NCBI RefSeq assembly: GCF_003726095.1
Contig: NZ_CP026031.1
Span: forward strand, 1,426,001 to 1,490,000
Direction: 5' to 3'
DNA: 64,000 nucleotides
Source: Niallia circulans
Lineage (GTDB): Bacteria; Bacillota; Bacilli; Bacillales; Cytobacillaceae
Part shown: one piece after another, positions 55,649 to 64,000 of the stretch
Layout: every line of letters begins with the position of its first letter
How positions within the stretch are numbered: the stretch's first letter is position 1
Translations under genes and position numbers: made by a program
The notes under the pieces: generated by a model
Seen by the model: the letters and a program-made list of their open reading frames with translations, nothing else
What the model was told of the DNA's origin: nothing
Database searches by the model: none

Positions 55649-56425
55649 TTAGTCTAATGAATATATGTAATCTTCATCAGGTGCTATTGTTTCTTCGGCC
55701 TTTTCTAGTTTAATGATAGGCATTATTTGACCCTCATATTCCTTCTTATCCAATTTTCCTGTTATCACATACCATTGATCACTTTGTAATCCACCAACTT
55801 CGCCCTCCAGCATGTAACCAAACAAGCCTAAATCTGCAATACAATGGGTCATGACATATCTTGCAATAACTGCTTGATTATCGGAAAAGGATTCTTCCCG
55901 ATGAATAAAACCCGTAATCATCACTTCTTTACCCGCCATATCATCCAAATTTGTATGAATCATATCCATTGTCTGCAAATAATTGTCATCTTCAATTGTA
56001 ATCATATCTTCTTTTTCAGAGGTTTTGAGCTGACCTTCACTAACAGAAAAGGTTTGTCCTTGCTCAAATTGAATATTTGGGAGCATGCTTTTATCAATCG
56101 ACATGTCTTGTAAGGTAAAAAACAACATCAACGGGCTAAAGAATAGCAGATAAGAAAAAGTAAGGTTCAGGAAAGAGGCATTCTCGTCGCATACATCACA
56201 ATCACAATCTGCTCCCTTTAAGTTGCTATTTAACAACCAGAAAAAACCAAGAAGAAACATTAATGTCATCGTTATACCTAATAATGGCACCATTTTAGGG
56301 GCAACAAGCTGTCCGACATCTCCTGTCACCAATAACTTGAAAATAAGGAGACTGAAGCCAATCAGCACAATTCCTTGCAGTTCGTTTGCTAATTGCCAGG
56401 TTGGACTCCATTTAATTTTCACCAT
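55649..56425 (-). CDS. TIGR03943 / DUF1980 membrane protein (YcgQ-like)
   Basis: The 258-residue protein has membrane segments in the first 130 residues and a C-terminal extracytoplasmic domain with MITGFIHREESF and RYVMTHCIADLGLFGYMLEG. It is encoded with a DUF318 permease, as ycgR-ycgQ in B. subtilis. The DCDCDVC stretch (about residue 75) could hold a metal. Function unknown; the family is often near zinc genes. Confidence 0.85.
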   Translation of the reverse strand: MVKIKWSPTWQLANELQGIVLIGFSLLIFKLLVTGDVGQLVAPKMVPLLGITMTLMFLLGFFWLLNSNLKGADCDCDVCDENASFLNLTFSYLLFFSPLMLFFTLQDMSIDKSMLPNIQFEQGQTFSVSEGQLKTSEKEDMITIEDDNYLQTMDMIHTNLDDMAGKEVMITGFIHREESFSDNQAVIARYVMTHCIADLGLFGYMLEGEVGGLQSDQWYVITGKLDKKEYEGQIMPIIKLEKAEETIAPDEDYIYSLD

Positions 56426-56443
56426 TTTTCCTCCTTATATGTG

Positions 56444-57454
56444 TCATGAAAACAAAATGAATCGTGAAGCTAGCGAAAGCAAGAAGACAATCATTGTAAC
56501 AATCGTAATAAACACGAATACGAATTTCACCCGAAAAGAGGCCATCATGACAAATGTATTCTTAAAATCAAGGATTGGTCCAAAAACTAAAAAACCAATA
56601 ATCGCTTCAGGGGTAAACATCTTGGAGAAGGAAGCTGCTACGAAAGCATCTGCCTCTGAACAAAGTGATAGCACATATGCTAGCCCCATCATTACTGCTG
56701 TTCCTTCAATTGGTGATTCCCCCGCCTGCATGATAAAACTATCCTTTAAATATACTTGGGCAACACTTGCAAATACTGCTCCAACAATGAAATATTTCCC
56801 GATCGTAAAGAATTCATGACACGTATGATGCAAAATTCCTTTCCATTTAGAATCACCTTTGTTTTCATTAATAGGAACGGCTGCCATTAAATCTTCCCTT
56901 TGTGTTTTTAATACCTTTTGTTTCGAAAAAAAGAAATAAATAATGAGACTCACTATAATGGCTGCCAATACGCAAATGATAAAACGTCCGTATGCAATCG
57001 ATAAATTATGTTGGAAGGCATAGTACGTACTGCCAAAAACGATAAAATTAAGAATTGGAGCTCCCATTAACAAGACAACACCAATATGGACAGGAATTCC
57101 TTTTTGAATTAATCTGCGAACAACTGGAATAATGGCACATTCACAGACTGGTGTAATCACTGCAGCAATTAAAGCAGCACCAATGGCCGCTATTGGGTTT
57201 TTCGGCATAATTCTAGCAATATACTCTTCTGAAATATAAATATTAATTATAGAGGAGGCGATAGCACCTAATAATAAAAACGGAAGTGCCTCAAGCAAAA
57301 TCCCAAGAAATAACACAAAAATAGTTTTTATTTGATCTGGCAATGCGAAGCTCCATTGCTTTGCCACATAAAGATCCCCGAAAAAAAATAGATACATTAA
57401 AGCGATAAATAAGCAAAAGATAAAAATATCCTTCATACGAGTTGGGATAGACAT
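56444..57454 (-). CDS. DUF318 permease (YcgR-like)
   Basis: The 336-residue protein has about eight membrane segments and the DUF318 motifs LEALPFLLLGAIASSIIN, ITPVCECAIIPVVRRLIQKGIPVH and LSLCSEADAFVAASF. AAAGGAG at a 6-base spacing fixes ATG 57454. It begins just upstream of the DUF1980 gene and 98-122 bp after the CobW-type gene. Confidence 0.88.
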   Translation of the reverse strand: MSIPTRMKDIFIFCLFIALMYLFFFGDLYVAKQWSFALPDQIKTIFVLFLGILLEALPFLLLGAIASSIINIYISEEYIARIMPKNPIAAIGAALIAAVITPVCECAIIPVVRRLIQKGIPVHIGVVLLMGAPILNFIVFGSTYYAFQHNLSIAYGRFIICVLAAIIVSLIIYFFFSKQKVLKTQREDLMAAVPINENKGDSKWKGILHHTCHEFFTIGKYFIVGAVFASVAQVYLKDSFIMQAGESPIEGTAVMMGLAYVLSLCSEADAFVAASFSKMFTPEAIIGFLVFGPILDFKNTFVMMASFRVKFVFVFITIVTMIVFLLSLASRFILFS

Positions 57455-57533
57455 AGCATACTCCTTTTCTTCGATCATGTATCCTTATATAGTTTATATC
57501 TATGCTTGTCCTATCCTATCTATGCAAAAAATA

Positions 57534-57566
57534 GTGTATCTTATGCTAGATTCGATTAAGATACAC
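57534..57566 (-). terminator. Terminator after the CobW-type gene
   Basis: GTGTATCTTA pairs with TAAGATACAC on the minus strand, then TATTTTTT. It suggests the permease pair can be transcribed separately. Confidence 0.75.
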
Positions 57567-57576
57567 AAAGAAAGTA

Positions 57577-58494
57577 TTATAGAATTACTTTTTCAGGTAA
57601 TTTTTCACCTATTAAAATGATCTCTCCTTTTCGATCAGGAAGATATTCCTTTACTTTTTGCCATTCTAGCAAACCAGAAGCATATTGAAAATGATACCAA
57701 GAATGATCATCACTATTTTTGATTGTTCCTTTAGCTCGCAGTAACTTATCTTGATTATTTTTTAAGAAATCTCGTAATTCGCTTTTCGTCATAGGGGTTG
57801 TTTGAACTATTTTCATTGCTTTAATATGATGATGGTGATGATGATGGGAAATAGATTGGTCTTTGATTTTAGTACCTTCCTGTTTTTCCAAATATGCTGT
57901 TACTCCATGGCCATAGTTACTATGTAATAACGGAGCATCAGGATTTATCTTTCTAATTCGCTTTTCCACCTTTTCAACAGCAAGCTTGCTTGAAAGCTGA
58001 TCGATTTTATTTAGGACTAATACTGTTCCGTTCTCAATTTGCTCTTTCTGCAGCTGCCTCACTTCTTTGCTGCTCGAAAAAATACTTGTATATTCTGTAA
58101 AATGCAAGCTGTCAATTAAACAAATTCTTTCAACGACCTCAAATTTATCTCTATATCTCTGTTCACTAAATGTCTCCATTATTTCGCAAGGATTTGCTAC
58201 TCCTGTCCCTTCTAACAACACAATTTCTATGTTCTCTTTATGCAATGTCACGGTTAGGTCATTAAGTGTTGATCTTAAATCTTCTTTGATGGAACAACAG
58301 ACACATCCATTTAACAATTCATAGAGTGACTCCTCTTTAAAAAGGTGTTTTTCGATATTTGTTTCCCCAAGTTCATTCAAGATAATAGCATATTTTTTAT
58401 TTTTCCCTTTAAAATATTCCATACATTTTAATAGAGTTGTTGTTTTTCCGCTCCCAAGAAACCCATTTATTAAATAAACTTTTATTTTTTCCAC
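57577..58494 (-). CDS. CobW/COG0523 GTPase, putative metal chaperone
   Basis: The 305-residue protein has Walker A GFLGSGKTT (11-19), the metal site GCVCC (63-67), switch ELGE and NKID for GTP, and a seven-His run (217-223) before the C-terminal CobW_C domain. YciC/ZagA-type relatives load zinc into enzymes under zinc starvation. The GTG start at 58494 has an AGGAGGT that is fully paired in a hairpin. No Zur box was found upstream. Confidence 0.88.
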   Translation of the reverse strand: MEKIKVYLINGFLGSGKTTTLLKCMEYFKGKNKKYAIILNELGETNIEKHLFKEESLYELLNGCVCCSIKEDLRSTLNDLTVTLHKENIEIVLLEGTGVANPCEIMETFSEQRYRDKFEVVERICLIDSLHFTEYTSIFSSSKEVRQLQKEQIENGTVLVLNKIDQLSSKLAVEKVEKRIRKINPDAPLLHSNYGHGVTAYLEKQEGTKIKDQSISHHHHHHHIKAMKIVQTTPMTKSELRDFLKNNQDKLLRAKGTIKNSDDHSWYHFQYASGLLEWQKVKEYLPDRKGEIILIGEKLPEKVIL

Positions 58495-58499
58495 GAAAA

Positions 58500-58543
58500 T
58501 ACCTCCTGCATATAAAGCCTAACGCTACTTTATGCAAGAGGTA
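58500..58543 (-). promoter_or_regulatory. Hairpin burying the ribosome binding site of the CobW-type gene
   Basis: On the minus strand TACCTCTTGCATAAAG pairs with CTTTATATGCAGGAGGTA (one AT bulge, one G-U), and the AGGAGGT lies wholly in the 3' arm. The following TATTTTCG is a poor T-run, so it could also be a weak terminator of the chemoreceptor gene, but the position favours translational control. Confidence 0.55.
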
Positions 58544-58558
58544 CTTTTCATATGACGA

Positions 58559-60469
58559 TTAATAGGTAAATTGATGAAGATTTCGTTTGAGTTGTTCCGC
58601 CATATTCAACAAATTCTTTGCGGAACCTGAAATTTCTTCAATAGCAGCCAGCTGTTCTTCCGTTAGGGATACAACTTCTTCAGAAGAAGCCGAATTATCA
58701 GAGGCAATCTGCGCTAATTCGCCTGCTGTGATGCTTACCTCCTTTAGAGTGGTTGCCATCTCATTTGAAGTGTCCGTAACTTTTTGAATATGTGGGGTCA
58801 TTTCCTTCATACTATGTACAATTTCTTGAAATCTTATATGAGATTCATCCGTTACTTCTAGTCCTGTTTGAACAGCTCGTGATACCTCTGCCATTCTTTG
58901 AACTGTATTCTCGGTCGTTTTCTGTACATCCGTAATTAATTGCGAAATATTACTGGCAAATTGTCCAGACTGTTCCGCAAGTTTACGTACTTCATTTGCT
59001 ACAACAGCAAAACCTTTGCCTGTCTCCCCCGCCCTTGCTGCTTCTATCGCTGCGTTTAATGCAAGAAGATTCGTTTGTTCGGAGATAGTAGTAATGCTTT
59101 CTGTTATTTTTTCGATATGCTTGGATTGTTCTACGAGTTCTTTAATCATTTTATTTGATTCAGCAACTGTCCCATTGATTACATGCATTTGTTCCAGTGT
59201 TGCTTGTATGGAGTTCCCTCCCGCATATGCTTTTTCTATCGTGCCTGTTGAAAGATCTGAAACCTCTTTACTAAAAATAACGATTTGATTTGTTCCATTT
59301 AAGACAGACTTAAGACTATCGACATTATTATCCAAACCTTTTGTCTGAATTTCCGCACCGCTAGCTACTTGCTGGATAGTATTGGTTACATGCTCTGATG
59401 CAATAGTCACCTCATTCGCACTTGCTGTTAACTGACCGGCACTTGCAGCGACATTCTCGGAACTTTGCTCGATATTGCTAATAAGCTGTCGTAAATTATT
59501 TTGCATCGTATGAAATGCTGCTGCAACATCGCCAATTTCATCTTTAGCAGTTATGTTAATGTCCGTAGTTAAATTCCCTTTACTCACTGTAATGGCTTGT
59601 TCTTTCAATTTTTTAATTGGTTTGATAATAGAGGAAACAATCACCATCATCATGATCCCTCCAATAATAATAGAGACAGCTAATATCCCTGTTACCGCAT
59701 ACAATAGATCTTTGGAATGATTGACAATTTCTGATTTTTCCATCGTTCCTGCTAACTTCCATCCAGTCAGCTTATTTGTCTGAAAAACCATTTTCCGACT
59801 AATCTTATCTGCTGAATAATCCAATGTGCCAGCTTGTCGGTTATAAAGTGTTTCATAATAGGAGGCTTTCACCACACCCCCTTGTTTTTCATCTGGATGA
59901 ACAATAAACCGTTTCTTTTGATCAAGTAAGATGACATAGCCTTCTTTTCCAAATGTTATTTCACCTGCGAGTTCTGCTAAGTAATCTAAATTCATGGTTA
60001 CTGCCATAACGCCAGCATTATCTGCAATCGTTTTTCCAATGGTAATAACCATCTTTTTAGAAACTGGGGAAAGATAAGGATCCATGATAACTGCTTCTCC
60101 TGGTTTATTAACAGCCGCTTTATACCAATCTCTCAACCTTGGATCCATATGATCATTATTTTCCTCCATAGACTTCTGAAAAAGCTTTCCATCATTTGTT
60201 CCAATATAGATACTAGAAACTTCAGGATGGACTTGGCTATACTGCTCAATGGTTTTCTGCAGAGTTTCCGGATCTTTTTCCAATAGTTTTTTCGTCATTG
60301 TTTCTGTTAATGCTGACACATCATAAATTTTTTCAGACATTAAATTGGTTATACTCTTATCCAGCATGTTTAAATTAGTACTCGCATTGCTTATAAAATC
60401 TTTTTCCATCTGCTTGTTTGCATATAAAAAAGAAAATACACCAATTAAGATACTCGGAATTAATAGCAT
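58559..60469 (-). CDS. Methyl-accepting chemotaxis protein with dCache domain, N-terminus frameshifted
   Basis: The 636-residue frame has a first membrane helix, an extracellular dCache sensor (about 25-250), a second helix near 265-285, HAMP and a signalling hairpin with [20 protein letters not shown]. As read, it starts inside the first helix at [10 protein letters not shown]. Upstream the same frame continues without a start codon as [22 protein letters not shown], the usual chemoreceptor start. An ATG at 60540 with AGGGGAG is one base out of frame because of an A6 tract (60532-60537); one extra A would restore it. Confidence 0.85.
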   Translation of the reverse strand: MLLIPSILIGVFSFLYANKQMEKDFISNASTNLNMLDKSITNLMSEKIYDVSALTETMTKKLLEKDPETLQKTIEQYSQVHPEVSSIYIGTNDGKLFQKSMEENNDHMDPRLRDWYKAAVNKPGEAVIMDPYLSPVSKKMVITIGKTIADNAGVMAVTMNLDYLAELAGEITFGKEGYVILLDQKKRFIVHPDEKQGGVVKASYYETLYNRQAGTLDYSADKISRKMVFQTNKLTGWKLAGTMEKSEIVNHSKDLLYAVTGILAVSIIIGGIMMMVIVSSIIKPIKKLKEQAITVSKGNLTTDINITAKDEIGDVAAAFHTMQNNLRQLISNIEQSSENVAASAGQLTASANEVTIASEHVTNTIQQVASGAEIQTKGLDNNVDSLKSVLNGTNQIVIFSKEVSDLSTGTIEKAYAGGNSIQATLEQMHVINGTVAESNKMIKELVEQSKHIEKITESITTISEQTNLLALNAAIEAARAGETGKGFAVVANEVRKLAEQSGQFASNISQLITDVQKTTENTVQRMAEVSRAVQTGLEVTDESHIRFQEIVHSMKEMTPHIQKVTDTSNEMATTLKEVSITAGELAQIASDNSASSEEVVSLTEEQLAAIEEISGSAKNLLNMAEQLKRNLHQFTY

Positions 60470-60751
60470 TGCTAAAAAGGAAATAATAAGCTTCTTTTTT
60501 AACGGAATTCCTTTTCTTTTTTTATAAGAAATTTTTTCATTGTCATCTCCCCTCTCTTTGAATACGCATACATTCTTACATGAAAAAAGGTAATCCTTTC
60601 TGTACTATTATTTTACAATAGATAGGCGATGATTCCTATGTCATTTGACCTGTTTTTTATTTGTTACTCGTTAACATTTTTATCTTGTCGAAAAAGTAAT
60701 TTATATTCTATATTGTATGCTAATGGTAATTTCTAAAATGGAGGGATTCAT

Positions 60752-61303
60752 ATGAAGGATGAAACGATAAAGATTGTTATTGGTGCTGGGGAATACAGGA
60801 ATAATCCTGGCTGGATACATACACAGGAAGATGAGCTTAACTTATTGGACGATTCAACTTGGCTAAAGTTTGTAAAATGTTCCATAGACGCTATTTTAGC
60901 GGAACATGTATGGGAGCATCTCACCTTTGAGGAAGGTGTTCAAGCAGCTTCACTTTGCTATCAATATTTGAACCCAGGAGGTTATATTCGCTGTGCTGTA
61001 CCAGACGGTTTCTTTCCGGATGAATCGTATCAACGAATAGTGCAAATCGGAGGGCCCGGGCCTAAAAACCATCCTGCCTTCACTCATAAGATTGTTCATA
61101 ATTATCAAACATTGTCAAAAATGTTTGAATTAGCAGGATTCGAAGTACATTTATTGGAGTATTGTGATGAAGAAGGTGTTTTTCATGAAAATGAATGGCA
61201 CGGAAAAGATGGCGTGATTTTTAGGTCCAAAAAATACGATCAAAGAAATAACGGGGAAAAGCTTTTATTTCCTTCTCTTATAATCGATGCATGGAAAAGA
61301 TAA
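60752..61303 (+). CDS. Methyltransferase-like protein (COG4627 type)
   Basis: The 183-residue protein resembles predicted SAM-dependent methyltransferases with IVIGAGEYRNNPGWIHTQ, AEHVWEHLTFEEGV, YLNPGGYIRCAVPDG and LAGFEVHLLEY. The SAM loop is shorter than in typical class I enzymes. AATGGAGG precedes ATG. It is monocistronic. Confidence 0.7.
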   Translation: MKDETIKIVIGAGEYRNNPGWIHTQEDELNLLDDSTWLKFVKCSIDAILAEHVWEHLTFEEGVQAASLCYQYLNPGGYIRCAVPDGFFPDESYQRIVQIGGPGPKNHPAFTHKIVHNYQTLSKMFELAGFEVHLLEYCDEEGVFHENEWHGKDGVIFRSKKYDQRNNGEKLLFPSLIIDAWKR

Positions 61304-61352
61304 TGAAAAATTAACCAGTGCATTCCCTTATAAATATCAAGCTGGGATAGAA

Positions 61353-61389
61353 AGCAAATTCATCGAGAAAATATCCTTCTGAATTTGCT
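61353..61389. terminator. Bidirectional terminator
   Basis: AGCAAATTCA pairs with TGAATTTGCT, with TTTTTATC on the plus side, between converging genes. Confidence 0.75.
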
Positions 61390-61396
61390 TTTTATC

Positions 61397-63997
61397 TTAT
61401 AATCTTGCATCAATCGGATCTTCTTCCAAAGCCAATGTCGCAAGGACACATTCATGAATTCTTTCCACTGACTCCAACTGGATAAAACGATTGATTCCTT
61501 CTATTCCTAAAGCCAATTCCTTTAAGGCATTGCGCTGCTTCTTAGCTGTTTTACGGTCTTTTAATCGTCTTAATTGATCCTTTTCTAAATAATCCATGCC
61601 ATATATAATTTGAAGATATTTCCGTCCTCTTACTTTAATGGCTGGTTGAAGTAATTTTCCCTTTGGATTTCTCGCAAGGAATTGATAAGGTTTAAAGATA
61701 ACCCCTTCATGGCCATCTGTCGTAATTTCTTCCCACCAGCTGACAGCTTTCTTTAATGATTCATCATCATTTACAATCAGATAATCTGTTTTCATAAAAA
61801 GACTGCTAATTGTGCTGAAATATTCGTTTTGTTCCATATGCCACTGATGTGTTTGATGAAAATAACTTTCGTTGCTATGTGCAAGGATATGAAATGGAGC
61901 GATTTTTATATCCTCTAATTGTTGAATTTCCCAACAATATTGATTGTACACTTCACTAAAACTTTGCGCATTTTGTCGCTTTTGTGCAAATTCTTCTACC
62001 CAGCCATTAACAGCCATGCCATTTTGCTGCGCACAAAGAAGCTGCTCGTAAATCTTGTCTCTATCCATCACGCTCATTTCAGCCACATGTGCGTATTGCT
62101 GAATAATTAAATCCTTTGCCTTTAAATTCCATGGAAGGATTTCAGCATCAAGCAATACCCAGTCTGTCTGATTCTTATCAAAATAATTTACAGTTGTCAG
62201 ATCATAATGGAGCTTTGTCAGAATTTTTTCTTCGAGCTCTATAGAAAAAAAGGCTCTCCCTGTTCTTGTATAGATAGTGCCTAAACTTCTTTTCCCAACA
62301 TACTTTTCTGCTGCCTCTGGATTCTTAAATAACAAAAGTATCCCTCTGCTGCCCATATGCTTTTTCTCGACAACCATTTGGTCTATCCCATTATCTTTGT
62401 AGTAATGATAGGCATCGATTGGATGTTCCAAATATCCTTCGATTGTTGAAGTTTGCGGCGGAGGACTCATCGTTGGCGGTATATAGATTAACTCTTCCAT
62501 GGGAATTGTAAAATGGGACACCTTGTCCATCGCTGCTTTCACATTATTTTGCGGACAACTAATTTCTCCAAACGTATCTGTCCAAACACTATAGCCATTA
62601 ATAAATCGCTGAACATTCGGCAGAGAAAGCCTTGTTTCCTGCCATTTTTTTAATGGATTATCTTCAATTTGAGCATAATCCTTTTGAGCCTTAACCGAAA
62701 TAAATTCTCTTTCTGGATAACGAAAAGCCGTTAACTTTCCGCCAAAAACAACCCCTTGGTCAATATTGATTGTATTATTCACAAAGAGCGGCTCCGGTTT
62801 CGGATCATGTCCCCAAATAATTAATTCTTTTGATAGATGATTTCTGTACCAGTCTCCACGGATCGGCTTCCCATCTGTGTCCATTCCTAATGTTTCTCCA
62901 TATCTTGTAAAATCGGAAATCGTGTTTGATTGTTTGCCAATATAATGATCTTTTATCCCTGCATGAGCAACAACTGCTGTTTTCACACCATTTCTTGTCA
63001 GAACATAATGGGAAGGTGACTGAAGAAGCATAGTTTTCCAATCTTCTCTTATTTTTTCTATCTGCTCATCTGTATATGTAAGGGAAAAGGAAGTAAACGT
63101 TTCTTTAATCCATTCATCTCCGTGATTTAGTGTCACTTTTTTCCCATCAAGCCATCTTGCTATTTTCCATCCATGGTTACTATCAATCATATACGCAAGA
63201 TTATGGTTAAGGTGAGCAGAGAAAAAGAAAAGTGCTTCTGTAGATTTTGGGCCGCGGCTCATAATATCCCCTACCGAAACAAATTTCCGACCTTCTGGAT
63301 GGCGATATAACCCATCATCATGTTTTATATAACCTAAACGTTCTAGCAATTCGTAACATTCATCCATACATCCATGAATATCTCCGATAATATCTAAGCC
63401 ATTATCAGCATTTAAATAGTACGAAGCTTCTTCTGTTTCGATACTTACTGACTCGTCCCGATCTCTAATATAATATATTGCGTGATAGCTTTCCCTTTGG
63501 ATTTTGCGGATTTCCTGACGCATTATTTCAAATTGTCTTTTTACCTTCCCTTTTCCTCTCGGATGGGTGCGCTTTTCGTCTCTTTCCAGAAGGACAGATA
63601 AAGAGAGATCAAAAACAATCACTACTACAGGAACATGATATTTTTTTCCCAGAAGTCGATACTTTTCCCGTTCTGCCTCTTTTAAATGGGTTGCGTCGAT
63701 ATAGCTTCGCTTATTCAATGTCGCTCTTGCGCTAATCATTTGTTTCATCATTTCAAAGGCCGCTGTTGAGATTTGGCTATATTCTTCCATCAAGTTGGCA
63801 GCTACTTCTTTAGGTTGATTTGTCCAGTCTACAAAGTCAATATTACTGACTAATTTCCGAAAATGATCGGAACTAATTACTTCTTCCGCTTGCAGAAAAC
63901 CTTTGTTTATCCAATTTTCCAATGTTGTTGATTTGCCACTATTTGATGGTCCTATTAATAAAACAATACTGTTATAGGGTATTCGAATCGTTTTCAT
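61397..63997 (-). CDS. Polynucleotide kinase-phosphatase-ligase Pnkp (RNA repair)
   Basis: The 866-residue protein has three catalytic parts as in Clostridium thermocellum Pnkp: 5'-kinase with P-loop GPSNSGKST (16-24), a calcineurin-like 2',3'-phosphatase (Asp206/His208 in GDIHG, Asp244 and Arg248 in GDIMSRGP, Asn274-His275, His345, His397), and an adenylyltransferase with nucleotidyl lysine K546 in KHMGSR. The phosphatase has SRGP where DRGP is usual, and SNHG for GNHD. Pnkp normally works with Hen1, which would lie beyond the window end. The start codon is 3 bp from the edge, so its ribosome binding site is not visible. Confidence 0.93.
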   Translation of the reverse strand: MKTIRIPYNSIVLLIGPSNSGKSTTLENWINKGFLQAEEVISSDHFRKLVSNIDFVDWTNQPKEVAANLMEEYSQISTAAFEMMKQMISARATLNKRSYIDATHLKEAEREKYRLLGKKYHVPVVVIVFDLSLSVLLERDEKRTHPRGKGKVKRQFEIMRQEIRKIQRESYHAIYYIRDRDESVSIETEEASYYLNADNGLDIIGDIHGCMDECYELLERLGYIKHDDGLYRHPEGRKFVSVGDIMSRGPKSTEALFFFSAHLNHNLAYMIDSNHGWKIARWLDGKKVTLNHGDEWIKETFTSFSLTYTDEQIEKIREDWKTMLLQSPSHYVLTRNGVKTAVVAHAGIKDHYIGKQSNTISDFTRYGETLGMDTDGKPIRGDWYRNHLSKELIIWGHDPKPEPLFVNNTINIDQGVVFGGKLTAFRYPEREFISVKAQKDYAQIEDNPLKKWQETRLSLPNVQRFINGYSVWTDTFGEISCPQNNVKAAMDKVSHFTIPMEELIYIPPTMSPPPQTSTIEGYLEHPIDAYHYYKDNGIDQMVVEKKHMGSRGILLLFKNPEAAEKYVGKRSLGTIYTRTGRAFFSIELEEKILTKLHYDLTTVNYFDKNQTDWVLLDAEILPWNLKAKDLIIQQYAHVAEMSVMDRDKIYEQLLCAQQNGMAVNGWVEEFAQKRQNAQSFSEVYNQYCWEIQQLEDIKIAPFHILAHSNESYFHQTHQWHMEQNEYFSTISSLFMKTDYLIVNDDESLKKAVSWWEEITTDGHEGVIFKPYQFLARNPKGKLLQPAIKVRGRKYLQIIYGMDYLEKDQLRRLKDRKTAKKQRNALKELALGIEGINRFIQLESVERIHECVLATLALEEDPIDARL

Positions 63998-64000
63998 TTA

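Noticed and set aside
56223..56819. 198-codon plus-strand frame opposite the DUF1980 and permease genes
   Set aside because: It spans two well-supported opposite-strand genes and lacks a ribosome binding site.
58499..58543. Promoter TTGCAT-17-TATATG before the CobW-type gene
   Set aside because: It would start transcription in or after the ribosome binding site, so the hairpin reading is preferred.

Overview
The window is chromosomal DNA of a low-GC, spore-forming Firmicute of the family Bacillaceae. AGGAGG-type ribosome binding sites precede nearly every gene. The regulators and signals are of Bacillus type: T-box leaders, a TPP riboswitch, Fur boxes, a cre site, a GlnR/TnrA box and a PadR/HAAS pair. 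Most products have Bacillus relatives, and a tiny YjcZ-family sporulation peptide is present. A genus cannot be fixed from sequence reading alone. There are no rRNA or tRNA genes, no CRISPR array, no recognisable insertion sequence and no prophage. Most start codons were re-assigned from the position of the ribosome binding site.

Layout. 0.2-11.7 kb: MOSC protein, DUF3889 secreted protein, BioY biotin transporter, YcnJ-like CopC/CopD copper protein, CDF cation exporter, a luciferase-like oxidoreductase, a secreted metallophosphatase, a RacA-like coiled-coil DNA-binding protein, a Cof-type phosphatase and a thioredoxin. 12-20 kb: PEP carboxylase, HesB-like protein, a Fur-controlled small protein, YitT-type membrane protein with a divergent Lrp/AsnC regulator, HAD hydrolase, RlmI-like methyltransferase and an Arr rifampin ADP-ribosyltransferase. 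20.7-24.5 kb: a same-strand set of PadR, HAAS membrane protein, DUF4173 membrane protein, ECF-like sigma factor and a ClpP paralogue. 24.9-33 kb: AEC transporter, T-box-controlled proBA, Cof phosphatase, EmrE-type exporter, and an ABC exporter with a Fur box at its promoter, facing a LysR regulator. 34.5-41.5 kb: the full trpEGDCFBA operon behind two tandem tryptophan T-boxes. 41.5-48 kb: MOSC protein, MFS exporter and the fructose operon fruRKA under a CcpA cre site. 48-52.7 kb: acetyltransferase, a DUF294 nucleotidyltransferase paired with a DnaQ-like exonuclease, ammonium transporter and the YjcZ peptide. 52.9-55.6 kb: thiMDE under a TPP riboswitch. 55.6-58.5 kb: a metal-homeostasis set (CobW-type GTPase, permease, DUF1980 protein). 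58.6-64 kb: a chemoreceptor with a frameshifted N-terminus, a small methyltransferase-like protein and a full-length bacterial Pnkp RNA-repair enzyme whose start lies at the window edge.

How the genes work together. Much of the window is ordinary biosynthesis and transport held under amino-acid, thiamine, nitrogen, sugar and iron control, and the control sites can be read directly. The parts most worth a second look are the PadR-HAAS-DUF4173-sigma-ClpP set, in which similar TACT-AGTA operators precede both padR and the DUF4173 gene; the two Fur-controlled units of unassigned role; the hairpin that buries the ribosome binding site of the CobW-type gene; the poly-A frameshift at the start of the chemoreceptor; and the Pnkp gene, whose usual Hen1 partner would lie just outside the window.
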